Source: Burkholderia sp. USMB20
GTDB taxonomy: Bacteria > Pseudomonadota > Gammaproteobacteria > Burkholderiales > Burkholderiaceae
Assembly (NCBI RefSeq): GCF_000949135.2
Contig: NZ_JTAN02000012.1
Span: 682,001 to 746,000 of the forward strand
Reading direction: 5' to 3'
Length of the DNA: 64,000 bases
The translations under genes and the position numbers were made by a program. The notes under the pieces were generated by a model. That model was not told the origin of the DNA. It saw only the letters and a program-made list of their open reading frames with translations, and made no database searches. Positions 31,813-41,272 of this stretch are shown in pieces (within the stretch, counting starts at the first letter, position 1; every line of letters starts with the position of its first letter).

Positions 31813-33711
31813 ATGGCACACGAAACGATGAGCTTTCAGGCAGAGGTCAAGCAACTCCTCCACCTGATGATTCATTCGCTCTACAGCAACAAGGAAATCT
31901 TCCTGCGCGAACTGGTGTCGAACGCGTCCGACGCGGCCGACAAGCTGCGTTTCGAAGGGCTCGCGGACAACGCGCTGTACGAGAACGATCCGAACCTGCG
32001 CATCCGCATCGGCTTCGACAAGGCGGCACGCACGATCACGATCGAGGACAACGGCATCGGCATGAGCCGCGACGAGGCGATCGCGAACCTCGGCACGATC
32101 GCGCGTTCGGGCACCAAGGAATTCTTCACGAAGCTGTCCGGCGACCAGCAGAAGGACGCGGCGCTGATCGGCCAGTTCGGCGTCGGCTTCTACTCGGGCT
32201 TCATCGTCGCGGACAAGATCACCGTCGAGACGCGCCGTGCGGGCCTGCCGGCGAACGAAGCCGTGCGCTGGGAAAGCGCGGGCGAGGGCGATTTCACGAT
32301 CGACGCGATCGAGCGCGCGCAGCGCGGCACGAAGATCACGCTGCACCTGCGCGAAGGCGAGGACGAGCTGCTGTCGTCGCACCGCCTGAAGTCGATCATC
32401 CAGAAGTACTCCGATCACATCGCGCTGCCGATCCTGATGCAGAAGGAAGAGTGGGATCAGGAAAAGGGCGAGATGGTCCTGAAGGACGAGGACGAGACGG
32501 TCAACCAGGCGAGCGCGCTGTGGACGCGTTCGAAGAGCGACGTCACCGACGAGCAGTACACGCAGTTCTACCAGCACATCGCGCACGACCACCAGGATCC
32601 GCTCACGTGGACCCACAACCGCGTCGAGGGCCGCAGCGAATACACGCAGCTGCTGTTCGTGCCGGCGCACGCGCCGTTCGACCTGTGGAACCGCGACTAC
32701 CGCGGCGGCCTGAAGCTGTACGTGAAGCGCGTGTTCATCATGGACGACGCCGAGCAGCTGCTGCCGCAATACCTGCGCTTCGTGAAGGGCGTCGTCGATT
32801 CGGCCGACCTGCCGCTCAACGTATCGCGTGAAATCCTGCAGGAAAGCCGCGACGTGAAGGCGATCCGCGAAGGCGTAACCAAGCGCGCGCTGTCGATGCT
32901 CGAAGAGCTCGCGAACGCGGAAGAGGATGCCGGCAAGGAGAAGTACAAGACGTTCTGGAGCGCGTTCGGCCAGGTGCTGAAGGAAGGCCTCGGCGAGGAT
33001 CACGCGAACCGCGAGCGCATCGCGAAGCTGCTGCGCTTCGCATCGACGCACGGCGACACCGACGCGCAGGACGTGTCGCTCGCCGACTACGTGTCGCGCA
33101 TGAAGCCCGAGCAGAGCAAGATCTACTACGTGACCGCCGATACGTGGCAGGCCGCGAAGAACAGCCCGCACCTGGAAGTGTTCCGCAAGAAGGGGGTCGA
33201 GGTGCTGCTGCTGACCGATCGCGTCGACGAATGGATGCTGTCGTTCCTGCACGAGTTCGACGGCAAGCCGCTCGCGAGCGTGGCGCGCGGCGATCTCGAC
33301 CTCGGCGAGCTGAACGACGAGGAAAAGAAGGCGCAGGAGCAGGCGGGCGAGGCGATCAAGCCGGTCGTCGAGAAGATGAAGGAAGCGCTCGGCGACAAGG
33401 TGAAGGAAGTGCGCGTCACGTTCCGCCTGACCGATTCGCCGTCGTGCCTCGTCGCCGACGACAACGACATGAGCGGCTATCTGCAGCGGATGCTGAAGGC
33501 GGCCGGCCAGAACGCGCCGGCGATGCAGCCGATCCTCGAGATCAATCCGGAGCACGCGCTCGTGAAGCAGTTGAACGCCGACAGCGCCAACTTCGGCGAC
33601 TGGTGCCATCTGCTGTTCGACCAGGCATTGCTGGCCGAGGGCGGGATGCTCGACGATCCGGCGAGCTTCGTGAAGCGGACCAACGCGCTGCTGCTGTCGC
33701 GCAGCGCGTGA
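31813..33711 (+). CDS. htpG: Chaperone HtpG (Hsp90)
   Basis: 632 residues, the normal length. The GHKL ATPase domain shows [23 protein letters not shown] and the [11 protein letters not shown] lid. The middle domain includes [16 protein letters not shown] with its catalytic Arg, and the C-terminal dimer domain ends [13 protein letters not shown]. The start is preceded by AGAGGAAACAGCATCC. Expression should be heat-inducible from the sigma-32-like promoter at 31674. ubiC follows after 8 bases, so some co-transcription is possible. Confidence 0.97.
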   Translation: MAHETMSFQAEVKQLLHLMIHSLYSNKEIFLRELVSNASDAADKLRFEGLADNALYENDPNLRIRIGFDKAARTITIEDNGIGMSRDEAIANLGTIARSGTKEFFTKLSGDQQKDAALIGQFGVGFYSGFIVADKITVETRRAGLPANEAVRWESAGEGDFTIDAIERAQRGTKITLHLREGEDELLSSHRLKSIIQKYSDHIALPILMQKEEWDQEKGEMVLKDEDETVNQASALWTRSKSDVTDEQYTQFYQHIAHDHQDPLTWTHNRVEGRSEYTQLLFVPAHAPFDLWNRDYRGGLKLYVKRVFIMDDAEQLLPQYLRFVKGVVDSADLPLNVSREILQESRDVKAIREGVTKRALSMLEELANAEEDAGKEKYKTFWSAFGQVLKEGLGEDHANRERIAKLLRFASTHGDTDAQDVSLADYVSRMKPEQSKIYYVTADTWQAAKNSPHLEVFRKKGVEVLLLTDRVDEWMLSFLHEFDGKPLASVARGDLDLGELNDEEKKAQEQAGEAIKPVVEKMKEALGDKVKEVRVTFRLTDSPSCLVADDNDMSGYLQRMLKAAGQNAPAMQPILEINPEHALVKQLNADSANFGDWCHLLFDQALLAEGGMLDDPASFVKRTNALLLSRSA

Positions 33712-33719
33712 ACGCGCGG

Positions 33720-34319
33720 ATGCGATTCGACGGCGCACGGGCGGGCTGGCGCGACACGCCCCGGCCCGGCTGCACGCTCGACCAGCGCGACTGGCTGACG
33801 CGCGGCGGTTCGCTGACCGCGCATCTCGCGCGGCTCGGTAGCGTGAGCGTGCGCGTGACGCGCGAGGCCGTCGACTGTCCGTGGTTCGACGAGCCGGACG
33901 CGCTCGACAGTGCGCCGCGCGCGCCGATGTGGGTGCGCGAGGTGATCCTGTCGGTCGACGGCACGCCGTACGTCGCCGCGCACAGCATCGCGCCGCTCGC
34001 GGCCAGCAAGGGCGTGTGGCAGGCGATGCGGCGGCTGCGCACGCGGCCGCTCGCGGAGCTGCTGTACAGCGATCCGCAGGTCGAGCGCTCCGCGCTCGTC
34101 AGCCGGCGCGTGATCGCCGGTCATCCGCTGTATGCGCTCGCGAGCCATGCGCTCGGCGCGGGCGTGCGCGCGCCGCATGCGTTCGCCGCGCGGCGCTCGG
34201 TGTTCCAGCGGCGCGGCAAGCCGCTGATGGTCACCGAATGCATGTTGCCCGCGCTGTGGCGCCATCTCGATGCGCACGGCGACGGGCCGCGCTCCGTCGG
34301 ACCGCGCGGAGCAGCGTGA
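33720..34319 (+). CDS. ubiC: Chorismate lyase
   Basis: 199 residues from ATG 33720 (a GTG at 33708 overlapping the htpG stop is an alternative). UbiC cleaves chorismate to 4-hydroxybenzoate and pyruvate, the first step of ubiquinone synthesis. Family marks: [10 protein letters not shown]-like [21 protein letters not shown] with the substrate Arg, [17 protein letters not shown], and [10 protein letters not shown] with the catalytic Glu near the C-terminus. No ubiA is adjacent; its 3' end overlaps the next gene by one base (TGATG). Confidence 0.88.
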   Translation: MRFDGARAGWRDTPRPGCTLDQRDWLTRGGSLTAHLARLGSVSVRVTREAVDCPWFDEPDALDSAPRAPMWVREVILSVDGTPYVAAHSIAPLAASKGVWQAMRRLRTRPLAELLYSDPQVERSALVSRRVIAGHPLYALASHALGAGVRAPHAFAARRSVFQRRGKPLMVTECMLPALWRHLDAHGDGPRSVGPRGAA

Positions 34320-34795
34320 TGCTGCAAGGCTTTCCGCCGGTCGTCGGTCCGCATACGCATACGATGATTCTCGGCAGCTTTCCGGGCGAGGCGTCGCTCG
34401 ATGCCGCGCAGTACTACGCGCATCCGCGCAACCAGTTCTGGCGGTTGCTCGGTGCGGTGCTCGGCGAACCCGGGCTGCACGAACTCGTGTATGACGCGCG
34501 GCTCGAACGCGTGCTTGCGCACGGCATCGGCATCTGGGACGTGCTCGATGCATGCCATCGCAAAGGCAGTCTCGATTCGGCGATCCGGAATGCGAAGCCG
34601 AACGACTTTGCTTCGTTGCGCGAGCATGCGCCGTTGCTGAAGAAAGTCTGCTTCAACGGCAAGACGGCAGGGCGGTTTGCCGATGTGATCGGCGCGGCGG
34701 GTTATGAAACGCTCGTGTTGCCTTCGTCGAGTCCGGCGAATGCGACGTTGTCGTTCGAACAGAAACTGGTGCTCTGGCGCGCCCTTCGCACCTGA
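34319..34795 (+). CDS. DNA-deoxyinosine (hypoxanthine-DNA) glycosylase, UDG family 6
   Basis: 158 residues; the ATG shares a base with the ubiC stop. The protein opens with LQGFPPVVGPHTHTMILGSFPGEASL, followed by QYYAHPRNQFWRLLG, where Gly-Ser-x-Pro-Gly and the Asn in HPRNQFW are the glycosylase motifs of the HDG branch, and LPSSSPANA near the C-terminus is motif two. Such enzymes remove hypoxanthine formed by adenine deamination. Length and motif order match the family. It ends the htpG-ubiC-HDG cluster. Confidence 0.9.
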   Translation: MLQGFPPVVGPHTHTMILGSFPGEASLDAAQYYAHPRNQFWRLLGAVLGEPGLHELVYDARLERVLAHGIGIWDVLDACHRKGSLDSAIRNAKPNDFASLREHAPLLKKVCFNGKTAGRFADVIGAAGYETLVLPSSSPANATLSFEQKLVLWRALRT

Positions 34796-34830
34796 GGCGC
34801 GCCGGATTCCGAGGATTCGGTGAAGCGGTA

Positions 34831-35634
34831 TCAGGTGGGCGGCGGCAGGTGCCTGGCGCCCCTGGCCGCGGCAATGCGACCTTGTGCTGCGACGAGTTGG
34901 TCGTCGGTGGTCGCCACCAGCCACAGACGTGCGTGCTCCTCGATCCGGCGGTTGTGGTCCTTCAACGGACCCATCGCGGCAGCGGCCTTCCAGACCACCG
35001 GGCCGATTCGGCTACTCCTGCCCGACGGCGCGCCTACCAGCAGGCAGTAAGGTCCCAGCGGAAGCGATACGAACGGAAGTGCCGGACTGGCGCTCACGCG
35101 CCAGTCGATGAACGGTGTGTCGCTGATCAGCAGCGGCATAGGCAAGCCGTAGAGCACACTGAAATCGTACAGCGCCAGCTGCTCTCGCATGGCGACGTAA
35201 ATTCGACGGATGTCGTCGACAATCGCCGCGCGGATCTCGTCGTCGAACATGGCTTCCTGCGCGTAGCGGGCAAATGCCTGTCGAGCCTCCCGTTGATACG
35301 CGCTGAACAGGCCGATCTCCACGCAGTCCTGCACCGCGCGCTGAACCTCCGCTACAGAACCGGCTTCCCCTGGCGTGCCCAGTTGCGCAGCCCGCAAAAA
35401 GCGGGCAAGTCCTTCCTCGTGGATCGCAGGACCCTCCGCGGATGCGTCGTCGTCAGGGTTCTTGCCCAGCGGCACGTAGATATATTTCTCGGCAGCGAAA
35501 TGCGATTTCTTGCCTGCATCGAACTTGATTTCGCCATCGACGCAGTCGAGATAGCGCGTCCCGATTCGGCCGTGCTCCCAAACCCAATTCTTCAGGAACG
35601 GACGGAGTGGATGCAGTCTGTCGTGATCGGCCAT
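34831..35634 (-). CDS. Unknown protein paired with a TraL-like ATPase
   Basis: 267 residues from ATG 35634, chosen because TGGAGGT precedes it at good spacing; a longer start at 35673 lacks one. The N-terminal third is charged (HPLRPFLKNWVWEHGRIGTRYLDC), the middle helical, and the C-terminal third holds LLISDTPFIDWRV, then ALPFVSLPLGPYCLLV, a pattern reminiscent of DUF4238-type proteins, though the match is weak. No membrane helix. It follows the TraL-like gene by 75 bases on the same strand. Codon use and GC look lower than in the flanking genes, suggesting acquisition. Confidence 0.6.
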   Translation of the reverse strand: MADHDRLHPLRPFLKNWVWEHGRIGTRYLDCVDGEIKFDAGKKSHFAAEKYIYVPLGKNPDDDASAEGPAIHEEGLARFLRAAQLGTPGEAGSVAEVQRAVQDCVEIGLFSAYQREARQAFARYAQEAMFDDEIRAAIVDDIRRIYVAMREQLALYDFSVLYGLPMPLLISDTPFIDWRVSASPALPFVSLPLGPYCLLVGAPSGRSSRIGPVVWKAAAAMGPLKDHNRRIEEHARLWLVATTDDQLVAAQGRIAAARGARHLPPPT

Positions 35635-35709
35635 CGCAACCTCCAGGTTTCCGTGTATGAGCCATTCCGGCAACGCGCCGCACCCTCCGCGCCGTCGCAG
35701 GGGCCCGCA

Positions 35710-36405
35710 CTACAACGCGAGCGTGCCCAGCTCCTCATAAGTACGATGCAGCCAGACCTTGACGCGCTGCCGCTCCAGCAAGCCGAGCCCCGTGGCGGCG
35801 CGGTCGGGATGATTGACCGCCGCCCAGAAGCTCGCGCTTTGACGATCGATCTTCTGCATCGTCGTGTCGGGCAGGCGGCGCAGCGTAATCACGCTGGCGC
35901 CGAGGGCCTCGGCCCGCTCGCGTTCGCCGGACGCCTCCAGAATCTCGAAGCGATCGCCGCGGACTTCATTCAGTACCAGCACCAGCCTGATGCGTCCACC
36001 GAATTCGTCGAGCCAATGCCGCAGCAGATCGACCGAATCGCGTCCGGTGTCCATCACGTGCCACCACGTCAACGTGAGGCCGTGTTCTTCGGCAAAATCC
36101 AGCACGTCCGAATCGTCGAGCCATCTTGCGAGCGACTGCCGCGTCTGGGCCGCGAGGTCGACCAGTATGCGCCGCTGCGGATCTTCGAGCGCCGATTCCA
36201 TGACCGGATCGAGGCTGTCATGCTGGTCGAGCACGGCAGGCGCGGCAAAATCGGCATAGAACCGCAGTAGCGCGCCGTGCGATCGGTCGGTATCGAAGCC
36301 CATGAAGGGCACGCTCCGATCGATGAAATACTGGGCCAGCACACGGGCGGCGAGCGATTTGCCGACGCCGCCTTTTTCCCCGCCGATGAAGTGGATGTGA
36401 CTCAT
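35710..36405 (-). CDS. TraL/MinD-like P-loop ATPase
   Basis: 231 residues from ATG 36405. The deviant Walker A GGEKGGVGKSLAAR lies in the first 20 residues, with FDTDRSHGALLRFYAD as the switch region and RRILVDLAAQTRQSLARWL in the place of Walker B. This order and size resemble the TraL-type single-domain ParA/MinD proteins of conjugative plasmids; no helix-turn-helix is present, unlike plasmid ParA, and no parB is adjacent. It is transcribed with the unknown gene at 34831. A lower-GC leader of ~190 bases separates it from phoD. Confidence 0.75.
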   Translation of the reverse strand: MSHIHFIGGEKGGVGKSLAARVLAQYFIDRSVPFMGFDTDRSHGALLRFYADFAAPAVLDQHDSLDPVMESALEDPQRRILVDLAAQTRQSLARWLDDSDVLDFAEEHGLTLTWWHVMDTGRDSVDLLRHWLDEFGGRIRLVLVLNEVRGDRFEILEASGERERAEALGASVITLRRLPDTTMQKIDRQSASFWAAVNHPDRAATGLGLLERQRVKVWLHRTYEELGTLAL

Positions 36406-36594
36406 GATTACGAAATCCCGTGTGATGGAGCCGGTATGGCCGGAACGGATGTTGGCAGGCTTCGATGACGTTACGGCGTAACAGGTCACGTCGAAAGAAA
36501 ATGCAGGTGCGACAGCAGCATGCTGTCTGTTCGACGCCGATGTCAAACTGAACAAAATGGCAGCGCCAGCATGCGCCTTCGCTGAAGCGTGAAC

Positions 36595-38397
36595 CTAGAA
36601 GCGCTCGACGCGCACCTCGACCGAATCCTTGGGCACGGTCAGCAGCGTGCGGTCGAGCAGGGCATCCGCGGGCGCGGTGGCGTCCGGGCTCAACGGCCTC
36701 ACTTTGTTGAACACCACGGAAAAACGCTCCGGCGTGACGGTGGCTGACGCATAGCCCTGTGCGTCGTGGTCGGCGTGGCGCAGATCGGGGTTGTTCGTCG
36801 TCAGGAAGGTGTCGAGTTTGGCCGGGGTGGAGGCCAGCGATGCAAACGGCGTGCCGCTCCATGCGGCTTTCAGGTAGGAATAGAAGGACGCGCTGCTGAT
36901 GCCTGCGCAGACGAAGTCGACGGCCACGGGCGTGCCTTTTGCAGGGTCGGGGTCGTCCCGCACGACGCCGCACTGAAACGCATGCAGGTCCCCGCTGATC
37001 GCGACGACGTTGCGGATTCCCTGCTCGTTCAGGTATGAGAGCAGCTCGCGTTTGTGCGCCGGATAGCCGTCCCATGCGTCGCAATCGATCACGAGGCGTG
37101 CCGCCGGTGTCTGCGGCGCGCCTGGCATCACGGCCCACAGGCGATTCAACATCACCTCGTTGCCCCACACCTTCCAGGTCGCGGGCGAACCCTTCATCGT
37201 GGCCTTCCACCATTGCGTCTGCTCCGGGCCGAGCATCGACGGCGCGCGACCAAGCTGCGCGGTAGCCTGCGCCTCCAGGCGCTGCAGCACACCCTGGTTG
37301 ACGAAGTAGCGCGAGCCGGCTGCGTCGTCGCCGTTGACCGGGTCGTGCCCGCGTGCACGCGCGACAGACGCCTCGCTGACGACATGGTCGTCGCGATACA
37401 GCCGCTCGTCCGTCATCACGAGATGCATCAGCGTGCCGAAGCGAAATTCGCGATAGATACGAATGTTGGTGTACGACGGATTGTCCGGTTCGAAGCGCAC
37501 GTCGCTCCAGTCCACCGGCATGTACTCCGCCCACGCGCGACTGGCGTTGCGGCGGCGCTGCGTCTCCTGCCTTTCCTCGTTGGTGTAGACCTGGTGATCC
37601 TGCCAGCAGTCGTCGGAAAACTCGTGGTCGTCCCATATCGCGATCATCGGCAGGCGCTGGTGCAGCGTCTGCAAGCGCGCGTCGGTACGATAGGTTCGAT
37701 AGAGCGTCCGATAGTCTTCGAGCGTATCGGCATACACGCGGCCATCGGCGAGCGGCTTTCCGTCAGGCAGGCGCAGCGGCGGGTGCGCCGCCTCGACGGC
37801 GCCGGGTTTCGAGGTCCCAACCGTCTCATAGATGTAATCGCCCACATGCACGACGAAATCGAGATCGCTTTCGGCTGCCAGCAGGCTCATGGCTTGCCAG
37901 TGATTGATGCTCCAGTCCTGGCAGGTGAGCCATGCGAAGCGAACGCGGTGGTTGGCCTCGTCGGCATCGGGAGCCGTGCGCGCGACGCCGGTGGCACTCA
38001 CGTCGCCGCCGGCGACGAACCGGTAGTGGTACGTGAGATTCGGTGCGAGCTGCGTTACCTTCGCGCGCACGGTGAAGTCATAGGTGGCGTGTGCTCCCAA
38101 CGGTACGCTGGCGACGAGCGTCGAGAAATCCGGCCGCGTCGATACTTCGAGTCGTAACGGGATCGTGTGCGCGACGCCTTTCGCGCGGTGCCGCGCGTTC
38201 TCGGCGACGGGCACGCAGCGCGTCCAGAACACGACGGAGCGATCGCGCGGATCACCGCTGGCGACGCCTTGCGGGAACCGATACCGGCCCTTGCGCGCGG
38301 TGCCGGCAGATCGGGCCGACAGCGGAACGACGAGCGTACCGGTGGCTGCCGCAACCGTGAAAAAGGTCGACGACTTGAGGAAATGGCGGCGATCCAT
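36595..38397 (-). CDS. phoD: PhoD-family alkaline phosphatase/phosphodiesterase
   Basis: 600 residues from ATG 38397, preceded by GGGAGGATCG. The N-terminus has a Tat signal (MDRRHFLKSSTFFTVAAA, twin Arg then F-L-K) for export of the folded enzyme. Next is the Ig-like PhoD N domain (FPQGVASGDPRDRSVVFWTR), then the metallophosphatase domain with LTCQDW, HVGDYIYE, WDDHEFSDD and SGDLHAFQ. PhoD enzymes use iron and calcium to hydrolyse phosphodiesters and monoesters under phosphate shortage. It stands alone; no PHO box was identified with confidence. Confidence 0.93.
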   Translation of the reverse strand: MDRRHFLKSSTFFTVAAATGTLVVPLSARSAGTARKGRYRFPQGVASGDPRDRSVVFWTRCVPVAENARHRAKGVAHTIPLRLEVSTRPDFSTLVASVPLGAHATYDFTVRAKVTQLAPNLTYHYRFVAGGDVSATGVARTAPDADEANHRVRFAWLTCQDWSINHWQAMSLLAAESDLDFVVHVGDYIYETVGTSKPGAVEAAHPPLRLPDGKPLADGRVYADTLEDYRTLYRTYRTDARLQTLHQRLPMIAIWDDHEFSDDCWQDHQVYTNEERQETQRRRNASRAWAEYMPVDWSDVRFEPDNPSYTNIRIYREFRFGTLMHLVMTDERLYRDDHVVSEASVARARGHDPVNGDDAAGSRYFVNQGVLQRLEAQATAQLGRAPSMLGPEQTQWWKATMKGSPATWKVWGNEVMLNRLWAVMPGAPQTPAARLVIDCDAWDGYPAHKRELLSYLNEQGIRNVVAISGDLHAFQCGVVRDDPDPAKGTPVAVDFVCAGISSASFYSYLKAAWSGTPFASLASTPAKLDTFLTTNNPDLRHADHDAQGYASATVTPERFSVVFNKVRPLSPDATAPADALLDRTLLTVPKDSVEVRVERF

Positions 38398-38507
38398 CGA
38401 TCCTCCCGATCGACATACCAAGGATGCCAGGAGAGGAGCGTCGCGACGCAGCAGTACGCGATCGCGTCGCTCGTCCTGCAATCCGGAACATCGGCACGAC
38501 GTTGCCG

Positions 38508-38831
38508 TCAGGCGGCGAATACGACTTCGATATGCCCTTCGACTTCGGACTGACGGTCAGGCCCGACGACGATCTGTACGTCGCGTCCGAGCTTCGCCAG
38601 ACATTCCAGCATCTTCGTTTCGCTCACGCCGCGAAACTGCCCGCGCAGCATGTTCGACAGCTTCGGCTGCGTCATGCCGAGCAGCCGGGCCGCCTGCTGC
38701 TGCGTCCATTTGCGCGCCTTGATGATCTCCGCGATCTTGGCGGCGAGTTGAGCCTTCACGCGCATTTCGTCGGCATCGCGCATGCCCAGATCAGCGTAGA
38801 CGTTCCCGCTGCCCGGTTCGATTTCGATCAT
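38508..38831 (-). CDS. higA: HigA-like Xre antitoxin
   Basis: 107 residues from ATG 38831. Residues ~30-70 form the Xre helix-turn-helix (KIAEIIKARKWTQQQAARLLGMTQPKLSNMLRG), with an N-terminal arm of ~25 residues that would bind the toxin. The ATG overlaps the toxin stop by 4 bases (ATGA), coupling translation. HigA antitoxins repress their operon. The C-terminal tail is acidic and beta-like (IVVGPDRQSEVEGHIEVVF). Confidence 0.9.
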   Translation of the reverse strand: MIEIEPGSGNVYADLGMRDADEMRVKAQLAAKIAEIIKARKWTQQQAARLLGMTQPKLSNMLRGQFRGVSETKMLECLAKLGRDVQIVVGPDRQSEVEGHIEVVFAA

Positions 38832-39190
38832 CGTCTTGCTCCTTGTGCGTGTGCTTCGGCTGCTTTCAGGCGTGCGCGGACGAGATCGCCGTCCGGCTTC
38901 GGCGTCGCGATGCCGCACGATGATTTCTTCTGGAAGCAGTGCAGCACGTAGACGCTGCTCCCGAGCTTCACCGTGTAGACGGCGCGGTATGTGCCGTTGT
39001 CTTCCGATTCCACGATCTCGAGCACGCCGGCCGATCCGAACCCTCGCAACGGTTTCGCCTGCTCGTGCTTGCGTCCGGTCTGCGCCAGATACAGCGCATA
39101 ACCGAACGTGTCCTGCACGGCTTCGGGCATCGCTTTGAGGTCCTTGCGCGCCGAGCCGAGCCAATACAGCGGTTTGATGTACGGATCCAT
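38828..39190 (-). CDS. higB: HigB-like toxin (Gp49/RelE superfamily)
   Basis: 120 residues. The core shows PLYWLGSARKDLKAMPEAVQDTFGYALYLAQTGRKHEQAKPL, then VLEIVESEDNGTYRAVYTVKLGSSVYVLHCFQKKS, the fold and Y-R-x-x-Y/F-Q-K-K order of phage-derived Gp49-like HigB ribosome-dependent mRNA interferases. The toxin precedes the antitoxin, as in other HigBA operons. The region before the start is strikingly AT-rich (AAATATACCC ... AGGGATAAATTC), the probable promoter and HigA operator. Confidence 0.9.
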   Translation of the reverse strand: MDPYIKPLYWLGSARKDLKAMPEAVQDTFGYALYLAQTGRKHEQAKPLRGFGSAGVLEIVESEDNGTYRAVYTVKLGSSVYVLHCFQKKSSCGIATPKPDGDLVRARLKAAEAHAQGARR

Positions 39191-39516
39191 CGATGAATTT
39201 ATCCCTATTTGGGTATATTTTCAAGGTGCGCGCAGGAACCCGGTGCGACCGTTCGCATGCGGTGTGAGGGCGGGCAGGCTGGAGGTGAACGCCGACGGGC
39301 GATGCCGGCTCGGCACCGCGGTGCGTGTTGACGAAGGCGAGCGCGCGCGTGATCTTCCGGCCGATGGCCGTTCCTTCACATCTTTGCGTCGCGGGGAGAC
39401 CGGGGCAATTCAGCCGTTCGACAGAGGGCGATCGCTTTGGGTCGATGACGGCGGGAAGCGGGTTGTTCGTTGCCGAAGAACGGCGATCGTACGTGCGTGC
39501 GTGTCGCGCCGGACGA
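39191..39516. other. Intergenic stretch upstream of higB
   Basis: 326 bases. The first ~40 hold the AT-rich higB promoter; the rest is GC-rich, with only Arg-rich shadow frames. No repeat, terminator or small gene was recognised. Confidence 0.45.
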
Positions 39517-39771
39517 TCAATCGTCCTTGCCCCATCGCCACCCGGGCTTCTCGCCCTTGAGCCAGCAAACGGCGGTCAGCAGCGCGACCAGTACCACGAT
39601 GCAGGCACCGTATGCGATCGGCGATTGGTGCGGCGGCACCAGCCACGCGCTCGCGATGATCCCGGTCGCGAACAGCAGCAGCACGACCCAACCTTGCCAC
39701 GCGACAGGCAAACCCCATCCCCAGCCGTAGCGCTTCGCGGGAAACCAGATCTTCTTGCCGTTCGAGGTCAT
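39517..39771 (-). CDS. Trp-rich two-helix membrane protein
   Basis: 84 residues from ATG 39771, preceded by AAGGAGGACGC, an excellent binding site that decides the start over one six codons upstream. The cytoplasmic start KKIWFPAKRYGWGWGLPVAWQGW has five Trp in short order, followed by two membrane helices (~25-43 and ~50-68) and a basic, Trp-containing tail (WLKGEKPGWRWGKDD). This Trp-rich layout recurs in short inner-membrane proteins of proteobacteria, without known function. It is monocistronic. Confidence 0.7.
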   Translation of the reverse strand: MTSNGKKIWFPAKRYGWGWGLPVAWQGWVVLLLFATGIIASAWLVPPHQSPIAYGACIVVLVALLTAVCWLKGEKPGWRWGKDD

Positions 39772-39913
39772 GCGTCCTCCTTCGATCAATGAACGCGGCG
39801 TAGCGCCAACGGCGCGGTGAAGTCGTGCATCACCAGGCGTTCGGTACGGTTCCCGCTGCCACCAATGCTATCCTCTCGTCCGCTCATCCAGCGTCACCCA
39901 GCGAGATTCAATC

Positions 39914-40831
39914 ATGACCCGACTGATCAAGCGCGCGTCCGCCGAGGCGCGCGCGTTCAAAAAACGCAAGCCGTCCGCCTACAACGGCTCCGAACAGCTC
40001 CAGCCGCCGCGCGTGAAGCGCCGCCCGGAGATCGACGAACACGACGACGTGCCCGTCCTCGACGCACCGCGCAAGCCGCGCTTCGCGCCCGTCACGTTCT
40101 CGGAAGAGCGCGGCGTGCGCTTCCTGCACTTCGGTACCGAATGGGTGCAGGGCGCGATGCGGATTTCGAAGCCGCTCGCCATCGAGCTCGAATACGCGCA
40201 GCAGATGATGGCGTGGCTGCTGTTCCTCGAAACGCCCGAGCGGATCGTCCAGCTCGGGCTCGGCACCGGCGCGCTGACGAAGTTCTCGCACCGCTTCCTG
40301 CCGCACGCGAAGGTCGAGGCCGTCGAACTGAACCCGGCGGTGATCGTCGCCGCACGCACGATGTTCGCGCTGCCGCCCGACGACGCACGCCTCGTCGTGC
40401 ACGAAGCCGACGCGTGGGACTTCGTCAACGATCCGGCCAACCGCGGCACGACGGGCGCACTGCAGATCGACCTGTACGACGCGACCGCACGCGGCCCGGT
40501 GCTCGACAGCGTCGCGTTCTACCGCGCGGTGCGCGGCTGCCTCGCCGACGCGGGCATCGCGACGATCAACCTGTTCGGCGACCATCCGAGCTTCGTGCGC
40601 AACATGAAGCACCTGAACGCGGCGTTCGACCATCGCGTGATCGCGCTGCCGGAAGTGCACGACGGCAACCGGATCGCGATCGCGTTCTCGGGCCCCGCGC
40701 TCGACGTGTCGTTCGCGCAACTGGAAGCGCGCGCGAAACTGATCGAGGACACGCTGAAGCTGCCCGCGCGCAAGTGGATGAAAGCTTTGAAAGAAACGAT
40801 CGGCGCACGCGAATCCTCGTTCGCGATCTGA
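39914..40831 (+). CDS. Spermidine-synthase-like methyltransferase-fold protein
   Basis: 305 residues. A basic ~60-residue N-terminal extension precedes the fold. FLHFGTEWVQGAMRISKPLAIELEYAQQMMAWLLF aligns with the substrate-binding part of spermidine synthases, QLGLGTGALTKFSHRFLP is the nucleotide loop, VEAVELNPAVI the ribose-binding acid, and HEADAWDFV follows. In the loop where SpeE has its catalytic Asp-x-x-Asp this protein reads IDLYDATARGPVLD, so the acid residues are partly kept. Aminopropyl transfer is possible but unproven; many such stand-alone homologues have unknown acceptors. No speD is near. Confidence 0.8.
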   Translation: MTRLIKRASAEARAFKKRKPSAYNGSEQLQPPRVKRRPEIDEHDDVPVLDAPRKPRFAPVTFSEERGVRFLHFGTEWVQGAMRISKPLAIELEYAQQMMAWLLFLETPERIVQLGLGTGALTKFSHRFLPHAKVEAVELNPAVIVAARTMFALPPDDARLVVHEADAWDFVNDPANRGTTGALQIDLYDATARGPVLDSVAFYRAVRGCLADAGIATINLFGDHPSFVRNMKHLNAAFDHRVIALPEVHDGNRIAIAFSGPALDVSFAQLEARAKLIEDTLKLPARKWMKALKETIGARESSFAI

Positions 40832-41029
40832 CGCTCATGCGCCGGCCGCATGCCGGTGCAACCGCATGACTGGGGGCGGATCACCTCGGGTTCGCCCCCG
40901 CTTGACCGCGCGTTCGCGGCTCCTATACTGGCGCGAAGCCAGGGGAGCCGCAGCTTACCCGTTTTGCCGCTCCTCTCGCCGCCGCACCCGCTTGACAAGA
41001 TCGATAACCGGGAAAGATGAGGAGACGTC

Positions 41030-41272
41030 ATGGCTCACGATGCCGACGCCAATCGGGCCGCCAAGCGCTGGCTCTGGCTGCTGGTACTGCCGCTGATCGC
41101 GATGGTGTGGGTACCGTCGTACAGCAAGATCGAACCGCAATGGTTCGGATTTCCGTTCTTCTACTGGTACCAGCTCCTTTGGGTCTTCATTAGCGCGGTG
41201 ATTACCGCGTTCGTCTATTTCAAGACCAAGAACGCGTGGAAGGCGAGCGGCCCGCAGGGAGGTGCGCGATGA
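41030..41272 (+). CDS. DUF3311 small membrane subunit of the permease
   Basis: 80 residues, ATG after GATGAGGAGACGTC. Two membrane helices (WLWLLVLPLIAMVWVPSY and FFYWYQLLWVFISAVITAFVY) with a short periplasmic loop. DUF3311 proteins almost always precede MctP-type sodium:solute symporters; here its TGA overlaps the permease ATG (ATGA), so the two are translated in step and probably form one transporter. Confidence 0.9.
   Translation: MAHDADANRAAKRWLWLLVLPLIAMVWVPSYSKIEPQWFGFPFFYWYQLLWVFISAVITAFVYFKTKNAWKASGPQGGAR

Noticed and set aside
30115-33738. A 1207-codon reverse frame across mocR and htpG
   Set aside because: Antisense shadow; the forward frames encode textbook MocR and HtpG proteins.
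35710-36405. Plasmid-type ParA partition gene
   Set aside because: No N-terminal helix-turn-helix, no parB or centromere-like repeats next to it; the TraL/MinD-like description fits better.
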